DNA of 9,560 nt from Oscillospiraceae bacterium. Lineage in GTDB: Bacteria; Bacillota; Clostridia; Oscillospirales; Acutalibacteraceae. The DNA lies in contig CADBOL010000274.1 of NCBI GenBank assembly GCA_902796295.1, positions 1-9,560 of the forward strand, read 5' to 3'. The notes beneath the pieces are model-generated. The model had not been told where the DNA came from. It made no database searches and saw nothing but the letters and a program-made list of their open reading frames with translations. Position 1 is the first letter of the stretch. Every line of letters begins with the position of its first letter. Both the position numbers and the translations under genes were made by a program. Positions 1-7,109 of the stretch are shown here, in pieces.

Positions 1-1
1 C

Positions 2-133
2 GAGTACTGGCTCAGATTGCTTGTGCTGTCAGATTATATCACAGAGGAAGAAAGCAAATCTATCCTGGATGACTGCCTTGAAATAAAGCTAATCCTCATC
101 TCCTCCATCAACACCGCGAAAGATAACAACTAA
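2..133 (+). CDS. Four helix bundle protein (23S rRNA intervening-sequence / Avd-like family), C-terminal fragment
   Basis: The open frame enters from the left edge and ends at TAA 131-133, giving 43 residues that begin EYWLRLL and end NTAKDNN. The pattern YWLRLL, then YITEEES, then a last helix ending in a lysine/asparagine-rich tail matches my memory of the C-terminus of the four-helix-bundle family that includes 23S rRNA intervening-sequence proteins and Avd, the accessory protein of diversity-generating retroelements. Family members are about 110-130 residues, so roughly the last third is present. Most members are stand-alone genes of unknown role, thought to bind nucleic acid through a basic oligomer. 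The next 12 bases lead into a terminator, so this is the last gene of its transcript. Family assignment rests on a short piece and is moderately sure; function is not shown. Confidence 0.65.
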   Translation, partial: EYWLRLLVLSDYITEEESKSILDDCLEIKLILISSINTAKDNN

Positions 134-145
134 ACAGACAAAAGC

Positions 146-178
146 ACAGCCGGAGCGGAAGCCCCGGCTGTTGTTTTT
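146..178 (+). terminator. Rho-independent terminator after the four-helix-bundle gene
   Basis: An 8-bp perfect stem (ACAGCCGG at 146-153 with CCGGCTGT at 164-171) encloses a 10-base loop and runs into TTGTTTTT at 171-178. It lies 12 bases after the stop codon and separates the partial gene from the next promoter. Confidence 0.85.
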
Positions 179-252
179 ATAAAATACTCACTATACCCGG
201 TATCTTAATCTCGCTAAGCAAAGTCTAAATCCCGAAGTCGCCGCAATTCTTA

Positions 253-281
253 TTGAATAATCCTCAGCTGTTTGATATAAT
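253..281 (+). promoter_or_regulatory. Sigma-A type promoter with extended -10
   Basis: TTGAAT (253-258) and TATAAT (276-281) are separated by exactly 17 bases. The -10 box is preceded by TGA, which makes an extended -10 (TGNTATAAT). The predicted start near 288 leaves a leader of about 65 bases before the phosphatase-fold gene. The same combination, TTGAAT, 17 bases, TGATATAATT, recurs at 7236-7265. Confidence 0.75.
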
Positions 282-298
282 TATCCCGTAAATCCTAT

Positions 299-315
299 AT
301 TTTGCTCTGCAAAAT
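299..315 (+). other. Small inverted repeat in the 5' leader
   Basis: ATTTTGC (299-305) and GCAAAAT (309-315) form a perfect 7-bp hairpin with a 3-base loop, about 10 bases after the predicted transcription start and more than 20 bases before the ribosome binding site. It could be an mRNA 5'-end stabilising hairpin or a protein site. It is AT-rich and may be chance. Confidence 0.3.
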
Positions 316-353
316 CAATAATATTTAATAATCTTCAGAAAAGAGAAATGACT

Positions 354-1424
354 ATGAAAAAAACAATCAGCATTATCCTCTGCCTTGTTATGTTATTCGC
401 TTTTGTCACTGTTCCGGCCGCCGCCGCAAGCAAAAAGGGAACGCTGAAAATGCTCGCGTATAACGTATCGGGGATACCCATTGTAGGAGATTTTCAGGGC
501 AGTTTTCGCACGGCCACAAATGACCGCGCCGCAATAATCGGCAGGCTTCTCAACGGAACCGATGCTGATTTCATAGGAGTCGAAGAAGACTTCAACGGGC
601 ATAAATATCTTGAAGCAGAAATGACCTCGTATCCTTACAAATCTCCCCACAGCGGCGGAGCTGCGCAGGGCCAGGGTCTCAATATCTTTTCGCCGCACAG
701 GCTTTTTAATCTTGACAGAGTCAGATGGAATAAGGAATTCGGCTATCTGTCCGGCAGAAATGACGCTCTGTCAAACAAAGGATTTATTTACAGTCTCATG
801 GAGCTCGAAGAGGGCGTATATATAAATGTCATCACTCTCCACTGCGACGCAGGCAAAGAGCCTCTTTCAGTTGCCGCAAGGCGCGATAATTTCAGACAGC
901 TTGCCGAGTATATAAACACAAATCTCAATGACGGAAGAGCTCTGATAGTTCTCGGCGATTTCAACTTCAGTTTCAAAAGAAATCTCGATGATGATATTGT
1001 CGCAAATCTCATGGAGCCCACAGGGCTTAAGGATGTATGGGCCGAGGTCTACAACGGAGGATTAACCGATTTTTCGGATCCTGCTTTTGACCGCGATTCT
1101 CAGGGCGACTCTGTGGACCGCACCCTCTACCGAAGCGGCAGATATATGGAGCTTGTACCCGTTTCAAAGACCATTCCCCCGCTGACAGGCGAAAACGGCG
1201 AGCGTTACACCGACCACGCTCCGATGCTCACGGAATTCACATACACGGTTACGGGAAGCGAGCCGGTCCCCGCAAGGCTTGAAGAGCCCGCGCAAGTGAA
1301 CGAAGCCCTGCTCAATCTGAAAGAAGCCGCGTGGACCGTGCTCCGTTTCTTCCAGATAATAATCGGATTCATCGAAATACCCTACCTTATTACAGAGCTC
1401 CTGTTTTACAGAAAGCTTTTCTGA
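354..1424 (+). CDS. Secreted endonuclease/exonuclease/phosphatase-fold protein
   Basis: This is a 356-residue metal-dependent hydrolase of the DNase I / sphingomyelinase / inositol-phosphatase superfamily. Residues 1-25 are a signal peptide (MKK, hydrophobic core, PAAAA), so the enzyme acts outside the membrane. The superfamily motifs occur in order: YNVSG with N37; VEED with metal-binding Glu at 77 or 78; LHCDAG with H163; LGDFN with D202 and N204; and TDHAPM with D287 and catalytic H288. All key residues are present, so it should be active. The YNVSG and SNKGF sequences lean toward the sphingomyelinase-like branch, but the substrate (phospholipid, nucleic acid or sugar phosphate) cannot be read. 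Residues from about 320 to the end form a hydrophobic/amphipathic segment with LRFF and ending YRKLF, which may hold the enzyme at the membrane. The start at 354 is preferred because GAGA at 343-346 is 7 bases upstream; the in-frame ATG at 348 lies too close to it. It is a single-gene unit with its own promoter. Confidence 0.85.
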   Translation: MKKTISIILCLVMLFAFVTVPAAAASKKGTLKMLAYNVSGIPIVGDFQGSFRTATNDRAAIIGRLLNGTDADFIGVEEDFNGHKYLEAEMTSYPYKSPHSGGAAQGQGLNIFSPHRLFNLDRVRWNKEFGYLSGRNDALSNKGFIYSLMELEEGVYINVITLHCDAGKEPLSVAARRDNFRQLAEYINTNLNDGRALIVLGDFNFSFKRNLDDDIVANLMEPTGLKDVWAEVYNGGLTDFSDPAFDRDSQGDSVDRTLYRSGRYMELVPVSKTIPPLTGENGERYTDHAPMLTEFTYTVTGSEPVPARLEEPAQVNEALLNLKEAAWTVLRFFQIIIGFIEIPYLITELLFYRKLF

Positions 1425-1439
1425 CTTCCTTCATGGGTG

Positions 1440-1457
1440 CCGGAATTGCTTTTCCGG
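1440..1457 (+). other. Weak hairpin after the phosphatase-fold gene
   Basis: CCGGAA (1440-1445) and TTCCGG (1452-1457) form a 6-bp stem with a 6-base loop 15 bases after the stop codon. No T-run follows, so it is at best a weak or factor-assisted terminator or an RNA 3' end. No other terminator is visible between 1425 and the promoter at 1631. Confidence 0.35.
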
Positions 1458-1590
1458 TCTGAATCTAATAAAATCTTTATGTCATCATTATGTTGACTCC
1501 TCCTCTGTCAGTCTGTGCGGCCGCAAGCCCGCGCTCATCTGCCCGGGGAGGTTTCTGCTTTTATGCCGCCGGAAAATCGTTATATCCCCG

Positions 1591-1611
1591 TTTTCAACTA
1601 TCGGTTGAAAA
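1591..1611. promoter_or_regulatory. Inverted repeat upstream of the regulator promoter, possible operator
   Basis: TTTTCAAC (1591-1598) and GTTGAAAA (1604-1611) are perfect 8-bp inverted arms around a 5-base spacer. The dyad sits 20-40 bases upstream of the predicted -35 box of the regulator gene, next to a second dyad at 1614-1636. It could be an upstream operator or activator site. No protein is proven to bind here. Confidence 0.4.
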
Positions 1612-1613
1612 AT

Positions 1614-1636
1614 TCTCAATGACCGGGTTATTGAGA
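1614..1636. promoter_or_regulatory. 23-bp imperfect palindrome overlapping the -35 box, likely operator
   Basis: TCTCAATGACC (1614-1624) and GGTTATTGAGA (1626-1636) form 11-base arms around a central G with one mismatched pair. The right arm contains the whole -35 box TTGAGA (1631-1636). A dimer bound here would block RNA polymerase, which fits self-repression by the XRE regulator encoded 65 bases downstream. The symmetry is seen directly; the binding protein is inferred. Confidence 0.55.
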
Positions 1637-1659
1637 TTATGATAATAAATTGCTATTAT
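1631..1659 (+). promoter_or_regulatory. Promoter of the regulator/ABC transporter operon
   Basis: TTGAGA (1631-1636) and TATTAT (1654-1659) have 17-base spacing, each one base from the sigma-A consensus. The predicted start near 1666 gives a leader of about 35 bases to the ATG at 1701. The -35 box lies inside the palindrome at 1614-1636. Confidence 0.65.
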
Positions 1660-1700
1660 TACGTCAGACGGCAGCGTTAATAAAAATACGAGGTGATTTT

Positions 1701-2825
1701 ATGAACATTTATTTCAGCGAAAACATCAGGCGTTTACGCAAGGAACGGGAACTTACCCAGGAAACTTTAGCGGATTTTCTGGGCATCTCATTTCAGGCGG
1801 TCAGCAAATGGGAGAGAGGTGAAAGCTACCCCGATATTGAGCTCCTGCCGGTAATTGCCGATTTCTTCGGGGTGACAACCGATTATCTGCTCGGTATTGA
1901 CAAGGCAAAGAGCGAAGAGGAAATCCTCGCATATATCGACAGATATGATAACGGCAGATATAACAGCAGCGAGGGCGCGCTCTCATTTATGAAAGAGGCA
2001 TTCATAAAATATCCCTCGGATTTCCGCATCCTGCTCAGATATATGAATAGTCTTATCGTTGACAATTACAAGTCGGATGACGTTCTGAAAAACAAGCGGG
2101 AAATCTTTTCGATCTATGAGAGAATACAGAATTTCTGTACCAATGACAGAATCAGGATTCAGGCAAAAAGGGAGCTTATTTATTATTACAGAAGTCTGAT
2201 TGATGCTGAAAACGGCGGTGTGACAGAGAAAGATATGTATGAGCTGATTGACGAGATGCCCGGAATCCGTGATTCAAAGGAGAGACTGCTGTGTCATGTA
2301 GCACTTGATCCGGAGGATATAATACGGAACAATCAGAAACTGATTGATTCGCTCCTTTATCATTTTGATGACGCCGTATCCCACTGTGCGCTGCCGGAAT
2401 TCCTTTATCACAGGGAGCCGACAGATGATGAACTCAGAGAAACGATTGAAGCATTTGAACTGATGACGGATATTCAGGAAAAAGTATATACAGACGGCAA
2501 TTACGGCCCGAGCTGGAAATTCGCAATCTATAATTACGGCTATCTCGGGCGTTATTATCACAAAGCCGGCAATGACAAAAAAGCGATTGAGAATCTCAGA
2601 AAATGCGCCTTGCTCGCAAAGAGGTTTGACACCCTGCCGGATGTTTCCGAGCGCACCGCCATGCTGTTCAGGGGCATGAAATTCAACAAGCAGGAGGATG
2701 CCGACATACTCCTTGACACAAGTCTTTGTAAACAGATGACACACCACATACTGGATAACTACCGCCTGTCGGATGAATTCAAAGCGTCAAAGGAATTTCA
2801 GGAAATACTCAATATAATGAAATGA
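1701..2825 (+). CDS. XRE-family helix-turn-helix regulator with a helical C-terminal domain
   Basis: This is a 374-residue transcription regulator. Residues 5-65 are a classic Cro/C1-type HTH: LRKERELTQ, then LADFLGIS, the recognition segment SFQAVSKWERG (about 30-40), and the closing FGVTTDYLLG. The remaining 300 residues are helical and charged. A stretch near 272-310 (YNYGYLGRYYHKAGNDKKAIENL) looks like a tetratricopeptide-type helix pair, so the C-terminal part may bind a ligand or peptide. The start at 1701 is set by the ribosome binding site GAGGTG at 1690-1695, 5 bases upstream; an in-frame ATG at 1650 lies within the -10/spacer region of the promoter and is unlikely. The stop overlaps the first possible ATG of the ABC transporter gene, so the two are co-transcribed. 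Regulators of this build next to exporters often control them in response to a toxic compound or peptide; that role is inferred here. Confidence 0.88.
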   Translation: MNIYFSENIRRLRKERELTQETLADFLGISFQAVSKWERGESYPDIELLPVIADFFGVTTDYLLGIDKAKSEEEILAYIDRYDNGRYNSSEGALSFMKEAFIKYPSDFRILLRYMNSLIVDNYKSDDVLKNKREIFSIYERIQNFCTNDRIRIQAKRELIYYYRSLIDAENGGVTEKDMYELIDEMPGIRDSKERLLCHVALDPEDIIRNNQKLIDSLLYHFDDAVSHCALPEFLYHREPTDDELRETIEAFELMTDIQEKVYTDGNYGPSWKFAIYNYGYLGRYYHKAGNDKKAIENLRKCALLAKRFDTLPDVSERTAMLFRGMKFNKQEDADILLDTSLCKQMTHHILDNYRLSDEFKASKEFQEILNIMK

Positions 2826-2833
2826 GGGTTATT

Positions 2834-4603
2834 ATGACAAATACAAAAACCGGGAATAAAAACGAGATTGTAAAAGGCTTAACCGCAGACAAGCTGCTCG
2901 GCAAAGCAATAATTAAAAACTCAAAATATCTTGTGTGTTTGGTCCTTGTATCGGTTGTCAGCGGCATTCTGAGCTCCCTTGATCCTGTTTTTTACAGGAA
3001 GATAATCGATGATGCCATCCCGAATAAAAATGTTAATATGCTTCTGATTTGCATTGCCTTGATGGCGTTAATTCCGCTCGTCAATATGGCAGTCAAATCT
3101 TTGGACGAAATATTGGGATTTAAATTTTCCAATGGCTGCGAAAGAGACATGAGAGCATATTTGTTTGCCAAAATCCTCAGAATGAATTACCCGGCCTTTA
3201 TGCGGATAGGTCCGGTTAAGCTTATGTCTTTTATTACCAGAAGCATAGGCCGGATAAACACAAAGTATCTGAACACCGAATTAAAAAGCGCTCTTTCAAA
3301 TTCCATACAGCTGATTATAATTTTCATAATATTGTTCCGATATAATAAAATTGTTGCGATTGTGACATTTGCCGTAGTTCCTCTGATTTTTTTCGGCATA
3401 AAAATATTCAGAAATAAAATCGCCGAAACCGAGCAGCGGTGGTTATCAAATCTCAATAACGGCGATAAATTTTTCCTGCAGGTGTTTAACGGTATGAAAA
3501 CGGTCAGGTCTTATTCCGGGCAGGAAAAAGAGATGGAAGAAATGGACCGCTGGCTTGATAATAACTCTAAATATCGACTGAGTGCCAATAAAGTTCATAT
3601 GCTTGCGCGTTTTTTTATCCCGACAGCAGTATCACAGATTGTGCTCGGCTGTATATTCACCGCCTGCGCATTCACGGTTATGAAAGACTCTATGACAATA
3701 GGCACCATGGTTGCAATTATTTCTTACGTACCGAAGCTTATAAGGAACATCGAGAGCCTGATGAGTGTGGAGGTAGGCAAAGCTGCCATATCAAAAACTC
3801 TGGAAGATCTCAACTCAATTCTCAGTGAAGAGGACGAATACAACAGCGGGGATGAAAACGAAACACTCACTGTCGGCGATTTTGCTTTCAATAATGTTGA
3901 TTTCACTTACGGCCGTGAAAACTTTGACCTTAAGATTGAGAATCTTGAAATTGAAAAAGGCGATTTTGTCACCATTGTGGGCACCACCGGCGGCGGCAAA
4001 TCCTCAATAATGGATATTATCAATAAATACTATCCGATTACTTCCGGCAGTGTTACCCTGGGCGGTAAAATCATTGATGAGATTGATACAAAAGCTCTGC
4101 GCGCACATATCGGCACAATGTTTCAGGATGTGTATATGTTCAACGGCACAATAGCCGAGAATATCGCCTACCCGGAGAAGCCGGATATGGATAAAATCAA
4201 TGAGGTAATGAAAAAGGCCCAACTCGCCGAGTTTGTTGACAAGCTGCCGAACAAGGCGGAGGAAATTGTCGAGACAGGCGGAGAGAATTTCTCGGGCGGC
4301 GAGTGCCAGCGTATGGCTCTGGCAAGAATGCTGTATAAAGACAGCGACATTTATCTGCTTGACGAGCCGACAGCCGCGCTTGATGCAGGCACATCAAAAT
4401 CAATCTTTGACATGCTTGCGCAGGAAAACAAAAAAGGCAAAACAATCATAGCGATTACCCACGATGCCGGAAAGGCGACCTACGGCAACAAGGTTTTGGT
4501 TGTAAACGGCGGCAGAATTGTTGAATCCGGAAGCCCGGAAGAATTATTAAAAGAAAACGGAGCGTTCGCTTCCTTATACAGCGCGCAGATGAAAATGGCG
4601 TAA
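2834..4603 (+). CDS. ABC transporter half-molecule, fused permease and ATPase (exporter type)
   Basis: This is a 589-residue type IV ABC exporter half-transporter that should work as a dimer in the cytoplasmic membrane. Residues 30-310 are the transmembrane domain, with hydrophobic spans near 32-50, 70-87, 155-192 and 255-280. The ATPase domain follows with every element present: A-loop Tyr (FTYG, Y359), Walker A GTTGGGKSS (383-391), Q-loop Q431 (MFQD), signature FSGGE (486-490, in place of LSGGQ), Walker B LLDEP (D510, E511), D-loop AALD and H-loop H543 (ITHD). It should therefore hydrolyse ATP. The start at 2834 is preferred because GAGGG at 2824-2828 lies 5 bases upstream. An earlier in-frame ATG at 2822 overlaps the regulator stop as ATGA. 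A two-way terminator follows 37 bases after the stop. No second half-transporter gene is present, so a homodimer is likely. The substrate is unknown; a drug, peptide or lipid would be typical. The first half of the gene reads more AT-rich than the ATPase half. Confidence 0.92.
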   Translation: MTNTKTGNKNEIVKGLTADKLLGKAIIKNSKYLVCLVLVSVVSGILSSLDPVFYRKIIDDAIPNKNVNMLLICIALMALIPLVNMAVKSLDEILGFKFSNGCERDMRAYLFAKILRMNYPAFMRIGPVKLMSFITRSIGRINTKYLNTELKSALSNSIQLIIIFIILFRYNKIVAIVTFAVVPLIFFGIKIFRNKIAETEQRWLSNLNNGDKFFLQVFNGMKTVRSYSGQEKEMEEMDRWLDNNSKYRLSANKVHMLARFFIPTAVSQIVLGCIFTACAFTVMKDSMTIGTMVAIISYVPKLIRNIESLMSVEVGKAAISKTLEDLNSILSEEDEYNSGDENETLTVGDFAFNNVDFTYGRENFDLKIENLEIEKGDFVTIVGTTGGGKSSIMDIINKYYPITSGSVTLGGKIIDEIDTKALRAHIGTMFQDVYMFNGTIAENIAYPEKPDMDKINEVMKKAQLAEFVDKLPNKAEEIVETGGENFSGGECQRMALARMLYKDSDIYLLDEPTAALDAGTSKSIFDMLAQENKKGKTIIAITHDAGKATYGNKVLVVNGGRIVESGSPEELLKENGAFASLYSAQMKMA

Positions 4604-4640
4604 ACCGGCTCCGGATAAAAAATTCCGAAGCAGCAGACAA

Positions 4641-4670
4641 AAACTCACCCGGGTTTCCGGGTGAGTTTTT
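4641..4670. terminator. Strong bidirectional terminator between convergent operons
   Basis: A perfect 12-bp stem pairs 4641-4652 (AAACTCACCCGG) with 4657-4668 (CCGGGTGAGTTT) around a 4-base loop. A T-run follows on + (4666-4670, then CATTTT). On the - strand the stem is followed by TTTTTGTCTG. It can end both the ABC transporter transcript and the leftward TPM transcript. Confidence 0.9.
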
Positions 4671-4743
4671 CATTTTATCGGGTTTTCTGCAAAAAGCGTA
4701 TGGCTTTTATGCGGCCCCACGCGGATTCAGCCTTCGGATTATA

Positions 4744-5508
4744 TCAGAATCCGTGGCCTCCGCCTCCGCCGTGACCTCCGCCTCCGCCGCCGCGGCCGCC
4801 TCCCCCGCCGCCGGCTGCGCCGGATGAGCGGGTTGTTATCTTGTCATTGAGCAGTATGCTTCTGACCTGAAGAGGCAGGTCTGTGGTTATTCCGTCAATT
4901 TCGTTGCCGCGCATGTCTTTCGCAAGCTTCGGCAGACGCCTCTGAATAATAACGATGACAATGCATATCATCATGGCGAGTCCGAATGAAATCAGAAAAT
5001 AAGCAACATATTTCATCGGTGAAAAAATGCTGCCGCCCTCAAGCAGGGTGATTATCCTTGCAAACGCCTCGCTTGCGCAGACCCAGTAATTGCCTTTGGT
5101 GGCATAAGTATAGATATCGTCCGTTATCTCGCGTGCGCGCGTGTCGGTAATCGTTTCGTGCATTGCGCCGTCGGAATAGATATAGATATTCCGGTATTGC
5201 ATATCTATTACAAATACGCTTCCGGATTCACCGCCGAAATACCATTCGTAAACATTCTCCGCAAGCTTATCCGTGCCCGAAAACGAGTGGCTGTTTCTTG
5301 TGACCACGCCGGCGTTGCCGTAGGGCAAAACTCCGCCGAGCCGATCTCTGAGCAGCTCTTCCTGCTCATCGGTGAATAAATCCGCCTCATCATCTATCAC
5401 GATTTCATATCCGCCCTCATATCCGTCATCGGCAAAAGCGGTAACACCCGCCGTCAAAAACAGAAGAAGGGAAAGAATCAGGCACAATGCCGCCCTGTTA
5501 ATTTTCAT
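4744..5508 (-). CDS. TPM-domain membrane protein with signal peptide and Gly/His-rich tail
   Basis: This 254-residue protein has a signal peptide (1-26, cut after AFA). A TPM-type domain follows at about residues 34-158, with the usual opening YEIVIDDEADLFTDEQEELL, the strand FVIDMQYRNIYIYSDG and a terminal helix. A single membrane span lies at about 167-188, followed by positive residues QRR, then a cytoplasmic stretch. The last 27 residues are almost pure glycine with His and Arg, ending GGGGGHGF, as in YgcG-like and other TPM proteins. The TPM domain should lie outside the membrane. Some family members have acid phosphatase activity or act in photosystem II repair, but most, this one included, have no proven role. 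The start at 5508 is chosen for the AAAGGGGG site 9 bases upstream; the upstream in-frame ATG at 5568 would put extra residues before the signal peptide. It overlaps the end of the zinc-ribbon gene by 11 bp, so the two are co-transcribed. Confidence 0.85.
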   Translation of the reverse strand: MKINRAALCLILSLLLFLTAGVTAFADDGYEGGYEIVIDDEADLFTDEQEELLRDRLGGVLPYGNAGVVTRNSHSFSGTDKLAENVYEWYFGGESGSVFVIDMQYRNIYIYSDGAMHETITDTRAREITDDIYTYATKGNYWVCASEAFARIITLLEGGSIFSPMKYVAYFLISFGLAMMICIVIVIIQRRLPKLAKDMRGNEIDGITTDLPLQVRSILLNDKITTRSSGAAGGGGGGRGGGGGGHGGGGGHGF

Positions 5509-7087
5509 CGTGCGTGGCCCCCTTTCTTGTATAGAAATCGGGTGCCGGATGCGTGCAAAGGCGGTCAAACAGCGCTATTACACTCAGGCAGTTGACTATT
5601 ACAGTAAGCAGAGAGAGGAGCGACGCGCCGACATAAAACAGATCGTTGAACGGATTCCTGACTATCAGTATCATACATACGGCAAGCGTTATCACTGCGG
5701 AAAATCCGTTAATCAGCATGAGATTGAAGGTTTCATTCCTGTGTATGAGCAAAAGAAGCGCAATAAAAGCGATAATACCCGCCGCGAGCGCCGCTCCGGC
5801 AAGAATCGCGGGCAGTTTCAGTGAAGCGCCGAAAGTCCTGAGTATCCCGACCGCGTAAAATGAGAGAAGCATCACGGTAATCATGGATGAGGCCGAGGCG
5901 ATGCTCTTTGCTTTTTTGAGCAGCTTTGATTTCTTTTCCGATACTCCGGCCATCAGTTTCCCGGTCTTATCATCCGACGGCAGCAGACTGCTCTCGCGCC
6001 TGTGAATCAAAAATGCGCATACCGTCAGCACGATGAGCGAGCAGGCAGATACAACCGAGCAGATTCCCGTGAGCGCCGGCGGTGTCATAAAGCCGAAAAC
6101 AGCCGAAAACAAAGCAAAAAGAATGACGGTTATAATTGAAACGCCGATAAAGAATTTTGATCGTGAAACAGGCAGGTCCATAGCCATCTTGCCCGTCTGA
6201 CCGTTAGCGACCGCATAGGCCACGCGGTTATTTTTCATCCTGCGTGTCATAAACCAGACGGGGTAAAGATCCGCCCTCACATCTTTTTCTTCGACACGCC
6301 CGGCAAGCTCCTTACTGTCATAATCAAATTTCATATCGCGCTGAATACAGGATTTCTCTATCTCTTCCTTCATCTCATCCACCGCTTCGCCCGTCACCTG
6401 CTCATCGTAGATTCCCGGCTCAACCGAAGGTATATCGGCGTAAAAATCTCCGAGATATCCCTCTCTGAACGGCTCCGCCTCCGAATGGGTATAAGGCGCT
6501 ATGGCCGCGGCGAGGTTATCGTCAAATGCCGCGGATGCGTCTCTGACTATGTCGGAGGATTCTCCGCCGCCTGTGGTAACCTCATTGGTAAAGGTCATAT
6601 GATGGTGTTTGTTTTCCTCGTCAAAATCGCGGTGACTCTCCACAAACATCGTGCCCGGCTTAAAGCCGACCGTATAATTGTAGTGAGGTATATAAATGCC
6701 TCTGAAGCTGTTTACACCGGTATGATTTTTATAATCTGCAGGCACAAATAGCTTGCCTCTCAGATAGCTTTCAAATATCTTTTCTATATCTTCCCGGGTC
6801 TTTTTGAAGGGTATTATTTTATTCGCCTCAAATGACCCGGTTTTTGACATGATCATTGACTGATTGCCGCAGTAGGGGCAGAAGGCAGTCGCCTGATTGC
6901 CCGGCACCATCAGCTGAGCGCCGCACGATTTGCAGAGAAAAACAGCCGATTCACCGTTAATCTCCTGAGCGTTTATATCTGCTTCATATTCCTCTGCGGA
7001 TATGCGGCTGTCGCAGTATCTGCATACCAGAAGCTGCTCTCTGATATCAAAATACATGCCCGCCCCGCAGTTAGGACATTTAATCAT
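5498..7087 (-). CDS. Double zinc-ribbon, multi-pass membrane protein
   Basis: This is a 529-residue protein of unknown function. The N-terminus holds two zinc-ribbon units: C4/C7 with C22/C25, and C52/C55 with C70/C73, all CxxC knuckles and all intact. A soluble region of roughly 230 residues follows, including a stretch (GIYIPHYNYTVGF) of the kind seen in many bacterial TFIIB-type zinc-ribbon proteins. From about residue 308 to 509 six hydrophobic spans are visible (near 308-333, 337-362, 397-416, 425-449, 453-476 and 485-509), so the ribbons probably lie in the cytoplasm at the membrane face. AAAGGA at 7097-7102 sits 9 bases before the ATG at 7087 and supports that start. The downstream TPM gene starts inside this gene's end, so the two probably work together, perhaps in envelope stress or membrane quality control. 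That last point is inference only. Confidence 0.85.
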   Translation of the reverse strand: MIKCPNCGAGMYFDIREQLLVCRYCDSRISAEEYEADINAQEINGESAVFLCKSCGAQLMVPGNQATAFCPYCGNQSMIMSKTGSFEANKIIPFKKTREDIEKIFESYLRGKLFVPADYKNHTGVNSFRGIYIPHYNYTVGFKPGTMFVESHRDFDEENKHHHMTFTNEVTTGGGESSDIVRDASAAFDDNLAAAIAPYTHSEAEPFREGYLGDFYADIPSVEPGIYDEQVTGEAVDEMKEEIEKSCIQRDMKFDYDSKELAGRVEEKDVRADLYPVWFMTRRMKNNRVAYAVANGQTGKMAMDLPVSRSKFFIGVSIITVILFALFSAVFGFMTPPALTGICSVVSACSLIVLTVCAFLIHRRESSLLPSDDKTGKLMAGVSEKKSKLLKKAKSIASASSMITVMLLSFYAVGILRTFGASLKLPAILAGAALAAGIIAFIALLLLIHRNETFNLMLINGFSAVITLAVCMILIVRNPFNDLFYVGASLLSLLTVIVNCLSVIALFDRLCTHPAPDFYTRKGATHDEN

Positions 7088-7109
7088 ATTAATCAGTCCT
7101 TTCAGAGAT

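Noticed and set aside
193..203. Short palindrome ATACC-C-GGTAT
   Set aside because: Only 5-bp arms, no second copy seen at a promoter, and about 50 bases upstream of the -35 box; not enough to call an operator.
1440..1457. Hairpin after the phosphatase-fold gene as a true terminator
   Set aside because: Only a 6-bp stem and no T-run follows, so it is listed only as a weak hairpin.
1563..1622. A 19-codon open frame (MPPENRY...) with GGGGAGG upstream at 1545-1551
   Set aside because: The spacing from the putative binding site to the ATG is 11 bases, the product is very short with no recognisable features, and the frame runs through both dyads upstream of the mapped-looking promoter. More likely chance.
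5372..5824. A 150-codon open frame on +
   Set aside because: It lies antisense across the junction of the zinc-ribbon and TPM genes, has no good ribosome binding site, and its product is a basic, low-complexity sequence typical of a shadow frame.
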